From NCBI RefSeq assembly GCF_012277075.1, contig NZ_JAAXMT010000005.1, positions 372,001-436,000 on the forward strand: a stretch of DNA of 64,000 nucleotides, in the 5' to 3' direction. The notes below the pieces were generated by a model, which saw only the letters and a list, made by a program, of their open reading frames with translations, ran no database searches and was not told where the DNA came from. Position 1 is the first letter of the stretch, and the number at the start of each line of letters is the position of its first letter. The translations under genes were made by a program, and so were the position numbers. This document shows positions 55,204 to 62,434 of this stretch, in pieces. This stretch comes from Streptococcus alactolyticus. Its GTDB lineage: Bacteria > Bacillota > Bacilli > Lactobacillales > Streptococcaceae.

Positions 55204-55237
55204 ACTTTTCCTCATCTAGGGTGGTTACGGTTAGCAC
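55190..55237 (-). CDS. Possible 15-residue leader peptide overlapping the deoB start
   Basis: AGGAGG (55244-55249), 6-nt spacing, then GTG opens a frame encoding [15 protein letters not shown] that stops inside the first codons of deoB. The ribosome site is stronger than that of deoB itself. It may couple translation of deoB, or may be chance. No other support. Confidence 0.3.
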   Translation of the reverse strand: MLTVTTLDEEKYVNI

Positions 55238-55309
55238 CCAAAACCTCCTAATCCTTTTATGTGACAAAGATTAGCACTTTTCTAAAACATCTACGAATAT
55301 ATCTAACAA

Positions 55310-55990
55310 TTAGCAGTTAGCTTCCAAAATAGTGACACCGTCTTGACCTGCGACGATAACTTTATTGACCATACCGTTAAAGAGGCCGTGGTCCACAACG
55401 CCAACCATAGCTTTTAATTCTTGGCCAAAAGCAACTGGATTGTCAATCACGCCCATATCAAGGTCAATGATGAAATTTCCCATATCAGTGACATAGCGTT
55501 CTGTATCGCTTGCCATGCGGAAAGATGGCTTGTAACCTTTGGCGTCAAATTCACGGAAAATGCGGTCGGCACCGTAAGTCACCACTTCAACTGGCAACTT
55601 GAAAGCACCCAATTTTTCAACCATTTTTGACTCATCAACTACCCAAATGTACTCTTTTGTTGGGGTTGCCACGATTTTTTCCATAAGGAGAGCACCGCCG
55701 CCACCTTTGATACCATTAAACTGAGCATCAATTTCATCAGCACCATCAACTGTCACATCAATCACGTCAATGTCATCAACTGATTTTAAGGGAATACCTA
55801 GGGATTGGGCTTGGGCTGTTGTACGGCTTGATGTTGTGACACCTGTCACTTGCAAACCTTCTTCCTTCATACGACGACCGATTTCCTCAACAAAGAAATA
55901 TGCCGTTGAACCTGTTCCAAGACCAACAACCATACCGTCTTTCACGTACTGAGCAGCTGTTACACCAGCCATTTTTTTGAGTTTGTCCAT
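55310..55990 (-). CDS. rpiA: Ribose-5-phosphate isomerase A
   Basis: RpiA interconverts ribose-5-phosphate and ribulose-5-phosphate, linking nucleoside salvage to the pentose phosphate pathway. The 226-residue protein has [22 protein letters not shown] and [13 protein letters not shown] motifs with the catalytic glutamate/lysine. ATG at 55988-55990 follows GAGGTAGCT. It is the first gene of the salvage cluster, 106 nt ahead of deoB. Confidence 0.94.
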   Translation of the reverse strand: MDKLKKMAGVTAAQYVKDGMVVGLGTGSTAYFFVEEIGRRMKEEGLQVTGVTTSSRTTAQAQSLGIPLKSVDDIDVIDVTVDGADEIDAQFNGIKGGGGALLMEKIVATPTKEYIWVVDESKMVEKLGAFKLPVEVVTYGADRIFREFDAKGYKPSFRMASDTERYVTDMGNFIIDLDMGVIDNPVAFGQELKAMVGVVDHGLFNGMVNKVIVAGQDGVTILEANC

Positions 55991-56125
55991 AGCTACCTCT
56001 CTATATCTCATTAAAGAATTCCTATTTCCAAATACTTATTATACCATGATTTTAATAAATGCACTACCACACACTTTTTAGCCCTGGAGAACTCTTTTCC
56101 TGTCCAAAGCTTTTGATTTTAATAT

Positions 56126-56159
56126 AAAAAGACGCCTGAATAACTTCAGGCGTCTTTTT
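56126..56159 (-). terminator. Terminator of the leader RNA/33-aa peptide unit
   Basis: A perfect 15-bp stem (AAAAAGACGCCTGAA / TTCAGGCGTCTTTTT) with a 4-nt loop and T-run on the minus strand, 15 nt after the peptide stop codon. Confidence 0.88.
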
Positions 56160-56173
56160 AATGACTCAAATGC

Positions 56174-56275
56174 TTATTTAAACAATAACCAAGCAATTAG
56201 TCCGATAATGACTAACCAGTCTAGAAATGCTTTCCAATCAAACGGGTGTCTTGTTACTTTAAATGTTACTTTCAT
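56174..56275 (-). CDS. 33-residue membrane peptide behind a structured leader
   Basis: The frame encodes a basic, tryptophan-containing N-terminus (MKVTFKVTRHPFDWKAF) followed by one hydrophobic segment (LDWLVIIGLIAWLLF) ending in lysine. It is a single-pass small membrane protein in appearance, comparable in layout to type I toxins or small regulatory membrane peptides. There is no Shine-Dalgarno sequence before the ATG; 16 nt upstream lies the closing helix of a multi-helix RNA. The unit has its own promoter and terminator. Function unknown. Confidence 0.5.
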   Translation of the reverse strand: MKVTFKVTRHPFDWKAFLDWLVIIGLIAWLLFK

Positions 56276-56291
56276 GGTGTTTTTTGTTACT

Positions 56292-56491
56292 ATTTAAGTA
56301 CACCCCCGAACGGGGAGTGAATAGTGATTTCTCACTATTCAAAATCGAGATGCCATTCAAACGTTATGACTAGCAAGTTGATTTTGACGATAAGCTTGTT
56401 TGTTTTAAGTTTGAATGGTTTTTAGTACTTAAATCGTTATTTCTCTTCTGTTATTTTCTTGCCTGAGAAGTCAGTTTTTACCGCACTCAGT
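56292..56491 (-). ncRNA. Structured leader RNA (multi-helix junction), candidate riboswitch or sRNA
   Basis: On the minus strand a perfect 10-bp helix (ATTTAAGTAC 56425-56434 with GTACTTAAAT 56292-56301) closes a junction of three helices. They are CCATTCAAAC / GTTTGAATGG (10 bp, with an inner AACAAG / CTTGCT stem), GAATAGTGA-GAAA-TCACTATTC (9 bp with a GAAA tetraloop) and CCCCG-TT-CGGGG. A further CTGAG / CTCAG hairpin lies at 56463-56490. The GNRA loop exists only on the minus strand, which fixes the direction. It precedes the 33-residue frame. Confidence 0.6.
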
Positions 56492-56508
56492 CTTGTGTAC
56501 GTGCTTCT

Positions 56509-56514
56509 ATTATA
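56509..56514 (-). promoter_or_regulatory. -10 element of the leader RNA unit
   Basis: TGGTATAAT (extended -10, perfect hexamer) on the minus strand; predicted start near 56502, giving a leader of about 225 nt. Confidence 0.6.
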
Positions 56515-56585
56515 CCATGATTTTGGGCGTTTGTATTGTGTGTATTTATCAGTTAGGGGAGTTTTTGTAAGAGAGCCCTTTCTGA

Positions 56586-56614
56586 TTGCTAGAATGCTGT
56601 TTTTACGTTACAAT
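56586..56614 (+). promoter_or_regulatory. Promoter of mnmE, set for a leaderless mRNA
   Basis: -35 TTGCTA (56586-56591), 17-nt spacer, -10 TACAAT (56609-56614). The hexamer ends 6 nt before the mnmE ATG, so the transcript would start at the A of the start codon. Confidence 0.6.
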
Positions 56615-56620
56615 AGCAGT

Positions 56621-57994
56621 ATGATTACTAATGAATTTGATACAATTGCTGCTATCTCAACTCCTCTTGGTGAAGGGGCCATTGGGATTGTCAGAATTTC
56701 TGGAACAGATGCGCTAGCGATTGCGCAAAAAATATACCGTGGGAAAGACCTAAACCAAGTGGCTACGCACACCATTAACTACGGTCACATTGTCGACCCT
56801 GATAAGGATGAAGTTCTTGATGAAGTCATGGTGTCTGTCATGCTGGCGCCTAAAACCTTTACTTGCGAAGATGTGATTGAAATCAACACACACGGCGGGG
56901 TTGCGGTAACCAATGAAATTTTGCAATTGGTTTTGCGTCAAGGAGCTCGCTTAGCAGATCCTGGGGAATTTACCAAGCGCGCCTTTTTGAATGGTCGTGT
57001 GGATTTGACCCAAGCCGAAGCCGTGATGGATATTATCCGTGCTAAGACCGACAAAGCCATGAATATTGCCGTCAAGCAGCTAGATGGCTCTTTGTCACAA
57101 CTCATCAACGACACGCGCCAAGAAATCCTCAACACACTGGCTCAAGTCGAGGTCAATATTGATTACCCAGAATACGACGATGTAGAAGAAATGACCACCA
57201 CTTTGATTCGTGAAAAAACGCAAGAATTCCAAGCACTTTTGGAAAATTTATTGCGCACCGCTCGCCGTGGGAAAATCTTGCGTGAAGGCTTGTCAACAGC
57301 GATTATTGGTCGTCCAAATGTTGGAAAATCAAGCCTGCTGAACAATCTCTTGCGTGAAGATAAGGCCATTGTCACGGATATCGAAGGAACCACGCGTGAT
57401 GTGATTGAAGAATACGTGAATATCAAGGGTGTTCCGCTGAAATTGGTGGATACTGCTGGTATTCGCGAAACGGATGATGTCGTGGAAAAAATTGGTGTTG
57501 AACGCTCTAAAAAGGCCCTTGAGGAAGCTGACTTGGTTCTGCTTGTCCTCAACAGTTCTGAACCTTTGACCGATCAAGACCGCGCTCTGCTAGAACTTAG
57601 CAAAAATAGCAACCGCATCATTTTGCTCAATAAAACAGACCTGCCTGAACAAATCGAGGCTGACCAATTGCCTGAGGATGTTATTCGCATCTCCGTTCTC
57701 ACCAACCAAAATATCGACCTTATCGAAGACCGCATCAACCAACTCTTCTTCGATAACGCTGGTTTGGTTGAAAAAGATGCAACCTACTTGTCAAATGCTC
57801 GCCACATTTCATTGATTGAAAAGGCGGTGCAAAGTTTGCAAGCGGTCAATGAAGGGCTTGATCTAGGAATGCCTGTTGATTTGCTGCAAGTTGATTTGAC
57901 ACGTTGCTGGGAAATTCTCGGTGAAATCACTGGAGATGCTGCCCCAGATGAGTTAATCACCAAACTCTTTAGCCAATTCTGTCTTGGAAAATAA
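56621..57994 (+). CDS. mnmE: tRNA modification GTPase MnmE (TrmE)
   Basis: MnmE with MnmG modifies the wobble uridine (xm5U34) of several tRNAs. The 457-residue protein has the N-terminal folate-binding domain ([21 protein letters not shown]), helical domain, G domain ([28 protein letters not shown]) and the C-terminal FCLGK with the conserved cysteine. The family N-terminus fixes the ATG at 56621 even though the frame is open about 160 nt further and no ribosome site exists. Two hairpins follow. Confidence 0.95.
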   Translation: MITNEFDTIAAISTPLGEGAIGIVRISGTDALAIAQKIYRGKDLNQVATHTINYGHIVDPDKDEVLDEVMVSVMLAPKTFTCEDVIEINTHGGVAVTNEILQLVLRQGARLADPGEFTKRAFLNGRVDLTQAEAVMDIIRAKTDKAMNIAVKQLDGSLSQLINDTRQEILNTLAQVEVNIDYPEYDDVEEMTTTLIREKTQEFQALLENLLRTARRGKILREGLSTAIIGRPNVGKSSLLNNLLREDKAIVTDIEGTTRDVIEEYVNIKGVPLKLVDTAGIRETDDVVEKIGVERSKKALEEADLVLLVLNSSEPLTDQDRALLELSKNSNRIILLNKTDLPEQIEADQLPEDVIRISVLTNQNIDLIEDRINQLFFDNAGLVEKDATYLSNARHISLIEKAVQSLQAVNEGLDLGMPVDLLQVDLTRCWEILGEITGDAAPDELITKLFSQFCLGK

Positions 57995-57997
57995 AAA

Positions 57998-58056
57998 GCA
58001 AGAAATCACTTTTCAGATTTCTTGCCAAGTGCTGCTACTACAGTAGCGGCTTTTTT
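57998..58056 (+). terminator. Tandem hairpins behind mnmE
   Basis: A 10-bp stem GCAAGAAATC / GATTTCTTGC without T-run is followed by GCTGCTAC / GTAGCGGC and TTTTTT, which is the likely terminator. The second hairpin overlaps the 3' end of the convergent XRE gene. Confidence 0.7.
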
Positions 58057-58496
58057 AATTTCCAGTGCTTCAATGTTAGCAATTGCTCAGAAAAATAAGC
58101 TCTGGTCTGCTCAGGGGTGTAGGTGTCATTTGACATATGAGCGACCAAGAAATCAAGCAAATCATCCATCGTTTGATAAACAAACTGCCCATTCGTGTAA
58201 CACCATTTGCAATAGTCCTCGTTGAAATGCTTATCCACTTCTCTACTAATCATATCGTCCTCATCCAGCAGCATGCCACAACACTGGCAAATAAGCTTTC
58301 TTGGACTTCCTAGCAATGTATTGATTGACACGTCAAAAGTAATGGAAATCTGTTTCAGGGTTTCGATATTTGGGGTTGAATTCCCATTTTCCCAACGTGA
58401 AACAGCTTGGCGGGTAACAAACAACTTATCAGCCATATCATCCTGCATGAGATGGTGTTTCGTGCGAATTGCTTTTAAGATATCCTTTGTTTCCAT
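58038..58496 (-). CDS. XRE-family regulator with zinc-ribbon domain
   Basis: A 152-residue protein: XRE helix-turn-helix (about 5-60; KHHLMQDDMADKLFVTRQAVSRWENGNSTPN) followed by a zinc ribbon with CQCCGMLLDEDD and EDYCKWCYTNGQF (four cysteines, about residues 70-107) and a helical tail. This matches XRE proteins carrying the putative zinc-ribbon domain PF12674. Likely a metal- or stress-linked repressor; targets unknown. Upstream lies TTGAAA-18-TATAAA. Convergent with mnmE. Confidence 0.8.
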   Translation of the reverse strand: METKDILKAIRTKHHLMQDDMADKLFVTRQAVSRWENGNSTPNIETLKQISITFDVSINTLLGSPRKLICQCCGMLLDEDDMISREVDKHFNEDYCKWCYTNGQFVYQTMDDLLDFLVAHMSNDTYTPEQTRAYFSEQLLTLKHWKLKKPLL

Positions 58497-58585
58497 CTTT
58501 TCTCCCTCCCTCTTTGGAACACCTTCATTTATAGCATGGACTTGTTTGCGTTTTCAAGCAATCGTCTGTTGCTTTTCTTGCACTA

Positions 58586-58612
58586 AAAAACTCGCCCGAA
58601 CAGCGAGTTTTT
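58586..58612 (-). terminator. Terminator of the UDG-superfamily gene
   Basis: AAAAACTCGC / GCGAGTTTTT stem (10 bp) with a 7-nt loop and TTTTTT on the minus strand, just after the stop codon. Confidence 0.85.
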
Positions 58613-58615
58613 GCC

Positions 58616-59200
58616 TTATTTCGAGAGAATTTCCTTGACACGCGCTTGCAAATCTGGAATCACATATTCCGCAAACCAAGGATTTTTAGCTTGCCAAATG
58701 TTATTGCGAGGCGATGGATGCACCAACGGAAAAAAGGTCGGCAAATAATCTTTGTAATGTTTGACCGTTTCAGTCAATCTGGCAGACGATTTTTGGTGCA
58801 AATAATAGCGCTGAGCGTAAGACCCCACCAAAATGTGCAATTCAATCTGCGGTGCTAGAGCGAGGGTTCGCTCGTGCCATTTTTGGGCAAAGCCCTTGCG
58901 AGGCGGCAAGTCCCTTGATTTCCCCGTACCAGGAAAATAATAATCCATCGGAACCACCGCAAAAAGCCCTGAATGGTAAAACATCTCTCGGTCAACCCCA
59001 AGCCACTTGCGCAAATTGTCCCCACTCGGGTCATTCCAATACAAGCCTGACTCTTGGGCACGAATACCTGGTGCCTGTCCGACAATATTAATGCGTGCAG
59101 TGCTTGGTACGGTAAATAAGGGCTTGATGCCTTTTTTGGTGTAGGCGATATTTTGCTCATCTGCCATAATATCTGCTACTAATTGGTCAATGGTATCCAT
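58616..59200 (-). CDS. Uracil-DNA glycosylase superfamily protein
   Basis: A 194-residue protein of the UDG-like fold but outside family 1: INIVGQAPGIRAQESGLYWND corresponds to the first active-site motif and FFPLVHPSPRN to the second. Members are annotated simply as uracil-DNA glycosylase family proteins; repair activity is likely but unproven. ATG at 59198-59200 has GGAG 6 nt upstream. A separate canonical ung is present at 30.6 kb, so this is a second, divergent member. Confidence 0.8.
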   Translation of the reverse strand: MDTIDQLVADIMADEQNIAYTKKGIKPLFTVPSTARINIVGQAPGIRAQESGLYWNDPSGDNLRKWLGVDREMFYHSGLFAVVPMDYYFPGTGKSRDLPPRKGFAQKWHERTLALAPQIELHILVGSYAQRYYLHQKSSARLTETVKHYKDYLPTFFPLVHPSPRNNIWQAKNPWFAEYVIPDLQARVKEILSK

Positions 59201-59260
59201 CACATGCTCCTCAAAACAAAGAAGAGATATTCTTTTCAGAGTTCTCTCCCTTACTGTTTA

Positions 59261-60667
59261 TTATTTGATTAATTCGTAAATAGCTTCTGCGTAAATAGCA
59301 GCTGCACGGTAAAGGTCTTCGACGTCCGCAAATTCATTGGCTTGGTGCATGGTATTCACATAACCTGGGAACATAGCGCCAAAGGCAACACCACGTTCAA
59401 GAAGACGTCCGAATGTTCCACCACCGATAACTTGTTCGTAACCTTTAAGGCCTGTTTGTTTTTCGTAAACAGAAAGAAGCGTTGCGACCAATGGGTCATC
59501 AGCTGGCACGTAGTGTGGGGTGTGTTCGTGGTCTGAAAGAGTCACGCATGTTACACCTTCCAAAGTTTCCAATTGTTCTTTGATAGCTTGTGGTGTCGTA
59601 CCTTGTGGGTAACGGAAGTTAAGCGTGATTGTGTTGTCATCTGAATGACGGTCAAAGGTAAAGACACCAGCGTTCATGCTAAGGGCACCCATTTTAGCGT
59701 CTGTATAAGCCACACCCAGTTTTTTACCAGCAAAATCACGGTGTAAGACATTGGCAGTGACATTCAAGTAAGCTTTAGCTGCTCCAGCAAAGTCAAATTG
59801 GTTCAAGAAAGTTGCCAAGTAGGTTGCCCCGTTGATACCTGCTTCTGGTGTTGAACCGTGAGCTGATTTTCCGATAAGGGTCACGCGGTAAACATCACCG
59901 TCTTGTGTTAATTCTGCGGTTAAACCTTCAGCGCTTGTAAAGGCTGCCAATTTGTCTTGAAGGTCTGCTAGGCTGCTGTTAGCAGTGAAAGTTGCAGTGG
60001 CAGATTCTGGTACCATATTGTCACGAAGCCCTGCTTTAAAGCTAAGCAGTTGGAAAGCACCATCGTTTTCACCAGCAAAATGCAAGTACTCTGTGATATT
60101 TCCCTTTTCCCCATTAATAATTGGGAATTCTGCATCAGGTGAGAAGCCAAAGTCAGGGTCTTTCAAGCCATTGTGGGCAAAGTAATAATCCATGTCGCCC
60201 CAGCCTGATTCTTCATCTGTACCGACGATAAAGCGTACTTTTTTAGAAACTGGCAAGCCAAGTTCTTTGATGATTTTTAGGGCATAATAACAAGCCATAG
60301 TTGGGCCTTTGTCATCAGATGACCCACGCGCATACAAACGACCATCCTTGATAACAGGTTCGTAAGGGTCAGTATCCCAGCCACTACCTGCAGGCACAAC
60401 GTCTAAGTGAGCAAAGATACCAAGGACTTCGTCACCTTCACCAAATTCAAAATCCCCTGCGTAGTTATCAATATTACGTATCTTGTAACCATCGCGCTCT
60501 GCCATTGCCAAGAAATACTCCAAAGCTTTCACAGGTCCAGGTCCAAATGGGTGTTTGCTATCTGCTTGGCTATCATCACGTTCTGAATTGATGCGCAACA
60601 AGGCAAATAAGTCATCCATCATGGCGTCTTTGCGCTTGTCCACCTCTGCTCTAAAATCTACTGTCAT
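59261..60667 (-). CDS. pepV: Dipeptidase PepV
   Basis: PepV cleaves dipeptides in the cytoplasm with two zinc ions. The 468-residue M20-family enzyme has [16 protein letters not shown], the bridging aspartate in [24 protein letters not shown] and the C-terminal [20 protein letters not shown] precedes the ATG. A -10 TGATATGAT lies about 60 nt upstream. It supports peptide use in these amino-acid-demanding bacteria. Confidence 0.93.
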   Translation of the reverse strand: MTVDFRAEVDKRKDAMMDDLFALLRINSERDDSQADSKHPFGPGPVKALEYFLAMAERDGYKIRNIDNYAGDFEFGEGDEVLGIFAHLDVVPAGSGWDTDPYEPVIKDGRLYARGSSDDKGPTMACYYALKIIKELGLPVSKKVRFIVGTDEESGWGDMDYYFAHNGLKDPDFGFSPDAEFPIINGEKGNITEYLHFAGENDGAFQLLSFKAGLRDNMVPESATATFTANSSLADLQDKLAAFTSAEGLTAELTQDGDVYRVTLIGKSAHGSTPEAGINGATYLATFLNQFDFAGAAKAYLNVTANVLHRDFAGKKLGVAYTDAKMGALSMNAGVFTFDRHSDDNTITLNFRYPQGTTPQAIKEQLETLEGVTCVTLSDHEHTPHYVPADDPLVATLLSVYEKQTGLKGYEQVIGGGTFGRLLERGVAFGAMFPGYVNTMHQANEFADVEDLYRAAAIYAEAIYELIK

Positions 60668-60757
60668 TTTTCAAACTCCTTCTAAGATATGATTTTGCCT
60701 CCGTTTGAGAGCTATTGACGTATCATATCACACGCTTGTTTCACATAATCAGACGAC

Positions 60758-61360
60758 TCATCGGCGTTCAATGAGGTCATCCACAGGCAAACGATAACTT
60801 GGTTCTAATGTTTCGTCGCTGTAACCAACCGTAATCAACAATTCAGGTTGGAAACGGTGGTCGATGTTTAGAATATCGTTGGTTACTGATTTATCAAATC
60901 CTAAAATCATATTGGAAGCCAAACCTTGGTCTGTTAAAGCCAATACAAAATTCATCGCCACGATACCAGCATTAAGAGCCAGATATTCTCCTTTGTGTTG
61001 GTCATCAAAAGCTGCAAATCGTGCTGGCAAGGTTTCCATGTAGTAGCTCAATTGGTCATTGCTTAATGATTTGACCCCGATACGTGCAATTTTACGCGAA
61101 CGTTGCACCAAATCAGTATCCGTAAACAAGGCAACCACATATTGTGCTTCTTCCACTTGTTTTCGGTTTGGTCCAGGCATGCTTTGAGCGAGTTCTGCCT
61201 TTTTGTCCTTGACAACCACAAATTTCCAAGGTTGCAGGTTATTCGCACTTGGCGATAAGGTGGCGATTTCAATGGCTGTGCGTAAATCTTTGTAATCCAC
61301 TAGTTTGTCATTGAAATGTTTGACTGCGTGACGCTTTTTGTTTAATTCTAGGAATTTCAT
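60758..61360 (-). CDS. Nitroreductase family protein
   Basis: A 200-residue FMN-dependent oxidoreductase of the nitroreductase fold, with KKRHAVKHFNDKLV (FMN phosphate) at the N-terminus, SPSANNLQPWKFVVV and the C-terminal VGYSDE. Usual substrates are quinones or nitro compounds with NAD(P)H; the physiological role is not known. Promoter TTGTTT-17-TAAAAT and GGAGGGCG ribosome site upstream. It precedes pepV in the same direction by 90 nt. Confidence 0.87.
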   Translation of the reverse strand: MKFLELNKKRHAVKHFNDKLVDYKDLRTAIEIATLSPSANNLQPWKFVVVKDKKAELAQSMPGPNRKQVEEAQYVVALFTDTDLVQRSRKIARIGVKSLSNDQLSYYMETLPARFAAFDDQHKGEYLALNAGIVAMNFVLALTDQGLASNMILGFDKSVTNDILNIDHRFQPELLITVGYSDETLEPSYRLPVDDLIERR

Positions 61361-61395
61361 AAGCTTCGCCCTCCTAAGATATTCTATGCCTCTTT

Positions 61396-61424
61396 ATTTT
61401 AGCATTTTGTTAACAATTAAACAA
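61396..61424 (-). promoter_or_regulatory. Promoter of the nitroreductase gene
   Basis: -35 TTGTTT (61419-61424), 17-nt spacer, extended -10 TGCTAAAAT (hexamer 61396-61401). Confidence 0.6.
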
Positions 61425-61482
61425 AATTATTTTGCCAAAATCAAAAAACAACAACTAGAAAAATAATCTTAAAGAATAACAG

Positions 61483-61539
61483 TCAATAAAACAGGGTAAT
61501 CTCCAAACTTTTGGTCAATTCTGAAAGAATATCTTTCAT
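61483..61539 (-). CDS. Possible 18-residue peptide gene
   Basis: GGAAAGGAG, 4-nt spacing, then ATG opens a frame for MKDILSELTKSLEITLFY and TGA. The ribosome site is among the best in the window for so short a frame. It lies just behind the terminator of a minus-strand membrane gene and ahead of the nitroreductase promoter. It could be a small peptide, or the head of a lost gene. Confidence 0.3.
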   Translation of the reverse strand: MKDILSELTKSLEITLFY

Positions 61540-61552
61540 ACAACTCCTTTCC

Positions 61553-61584
61553 AATCAAAAATAAAAGAACCTCGAAAGGTTCTT
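61553..61584 (-). terminator. Terminator of the small membrane protein genes
   Basis: AAGAACCT / AGGTTCTT stem (8 bp), 4-nt loop, then TTATTTTTG on the minus strand, 20 nt after the stop at 61604. Confidence 0.75.
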
Positions 61585-61603
61585 AAAAACTATTTAGCGT
61601 CTT

Positions 61604-61786
61604 TCATCTATTTTTGAGAATGTCATGACTAAAGCAAAAAAAGATGATAGCAACCTGTATTACTATAATGTCAACGGCTGGATATACCCAGAAGTTGGGC
61701 TGCAAATTGTAGATCATTACAAGTTTTCCAAAGAATCCGAGTAAACCTGAAGCTTGAGATAAATTTGAAATATTAAGATGCTCCAT
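61604..61786 (-). CDS. Small membrane protein of unknown function
   Basis: From the ATG at 61784-61786 the frame gives 60 residues: a short amphipathic start (MEHLNISNLSQASGLLGFFG) and a hydrophobic segment (WVYPAVDIIVIQVAIIFFCF) with a basic end. An in-frame TTG six codons upstream overlaps the end of the frameshifted gene before it. No clear ribosome site and no recognised family. It may be coupled to, or a relic of, the neighbouring gene. Confidence 0.4.
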   Translation of the reverse strand: MEHLNISNLSQASGLLGFFGKLVMIYNLQPNFWVYPAVDIIVIQVAIIFFCFSHDILKNR

Positions 61787-61793
61787 GAAAACG

Positions 61794-62160
61794 TTAACTA
61801 CCAAAAAACATTGCCACTTTAGTTACAAAAAACATAATCATAACCGCTATGGCAGATCTTATGTAGTTGAATACAAACGATACTAAATAAACTGGTGTTT
61901 GTACCAAAAGAACTAAGGCTCTCAGAAAGCCTCGTGATAAAAAGCCAACACCTTTTATCAAATAGCCAAAAAGATCGATTAAACGCTCCCCAGAGCTAGG
62001 TTTTAAGCTTTCTAGTCTAGCCTGTACTTCTTTCTGGTGTTCCCCATTTAACCCCATAATGAGACCACTTTGCATCGTCTAGTTCTTTAGCTGATGGTGG
62101 TCGTCCATTAGCAGCTTCAAACTCTTTCGCAAAAGCAACGTAATCAAATTCCTCAGTCAT
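61794..62160 (-). pseudogene. Membrane protein of unknown function, frameshifted
   Basis: A proper start lies at 62158-62160 behind AAAAAGGATG, giving MTEEFDYVAFAKEFEAANGR and on to DAKWSHYGVKW. It then shifts by one base at a GGGG run (about 62040) into the frame EHQKEVQARLESLKPSSGERLIDLF, followed by two membrane helices, ending at 61794. The N- and C-terminal parts look like one small conserved streptococcal membrane protein (about 121 residues). An extra G is the simplest explanation; a sequencing error in the G-run is the alternative. Confidence 0.6.
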
Positions 62161-62308
62161 CCTTTTTCTCTCCTAACTCCTATTTCATATCCTACTGTTA
62201 TACCATTTTCTAAGCTAAGGTGACATCCGTTTATCTTATTACAATTCTTTAGAATGATTATTAAAAACTACAGAGTATTCTGAAAAACAGTTAGTCGCTT
62301 AGATATAC

Positions 62309-62374
62309 AAAAAGCATCCCAGAGAGATACTAATTGCAATTACTACAAAAACAAGCAGAAAAGCTCTGAGATGC
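62309..62374 (-). terminator. Terminator of the large membrane protein gene
   Basis: GCATCTCAGAG pairs with CTCTGGGATGC (11 bp, one G-T pair) across a loop of about 39 nt that holds an inner palindrome TAATTGCAATTA; TTTTTG follows on the minus strand. Confidence 0.55.
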
Positions 62375-62434
62375 AAAACTATCATAAATCGTAGGAAAAT
62401 CGCTAGACAGTAGAAAATAATTTTTCCACCATCT

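Noticed and set aside
56353..56434. Resemblance of AACCATTCAAAC/GTTTGAATGG to a type II-A CRISPR repeat/tracrRNA
   Set aside because: Only about ten bases agree; the rest of the tracr sequence, any repeat array and any cas gene are missing.
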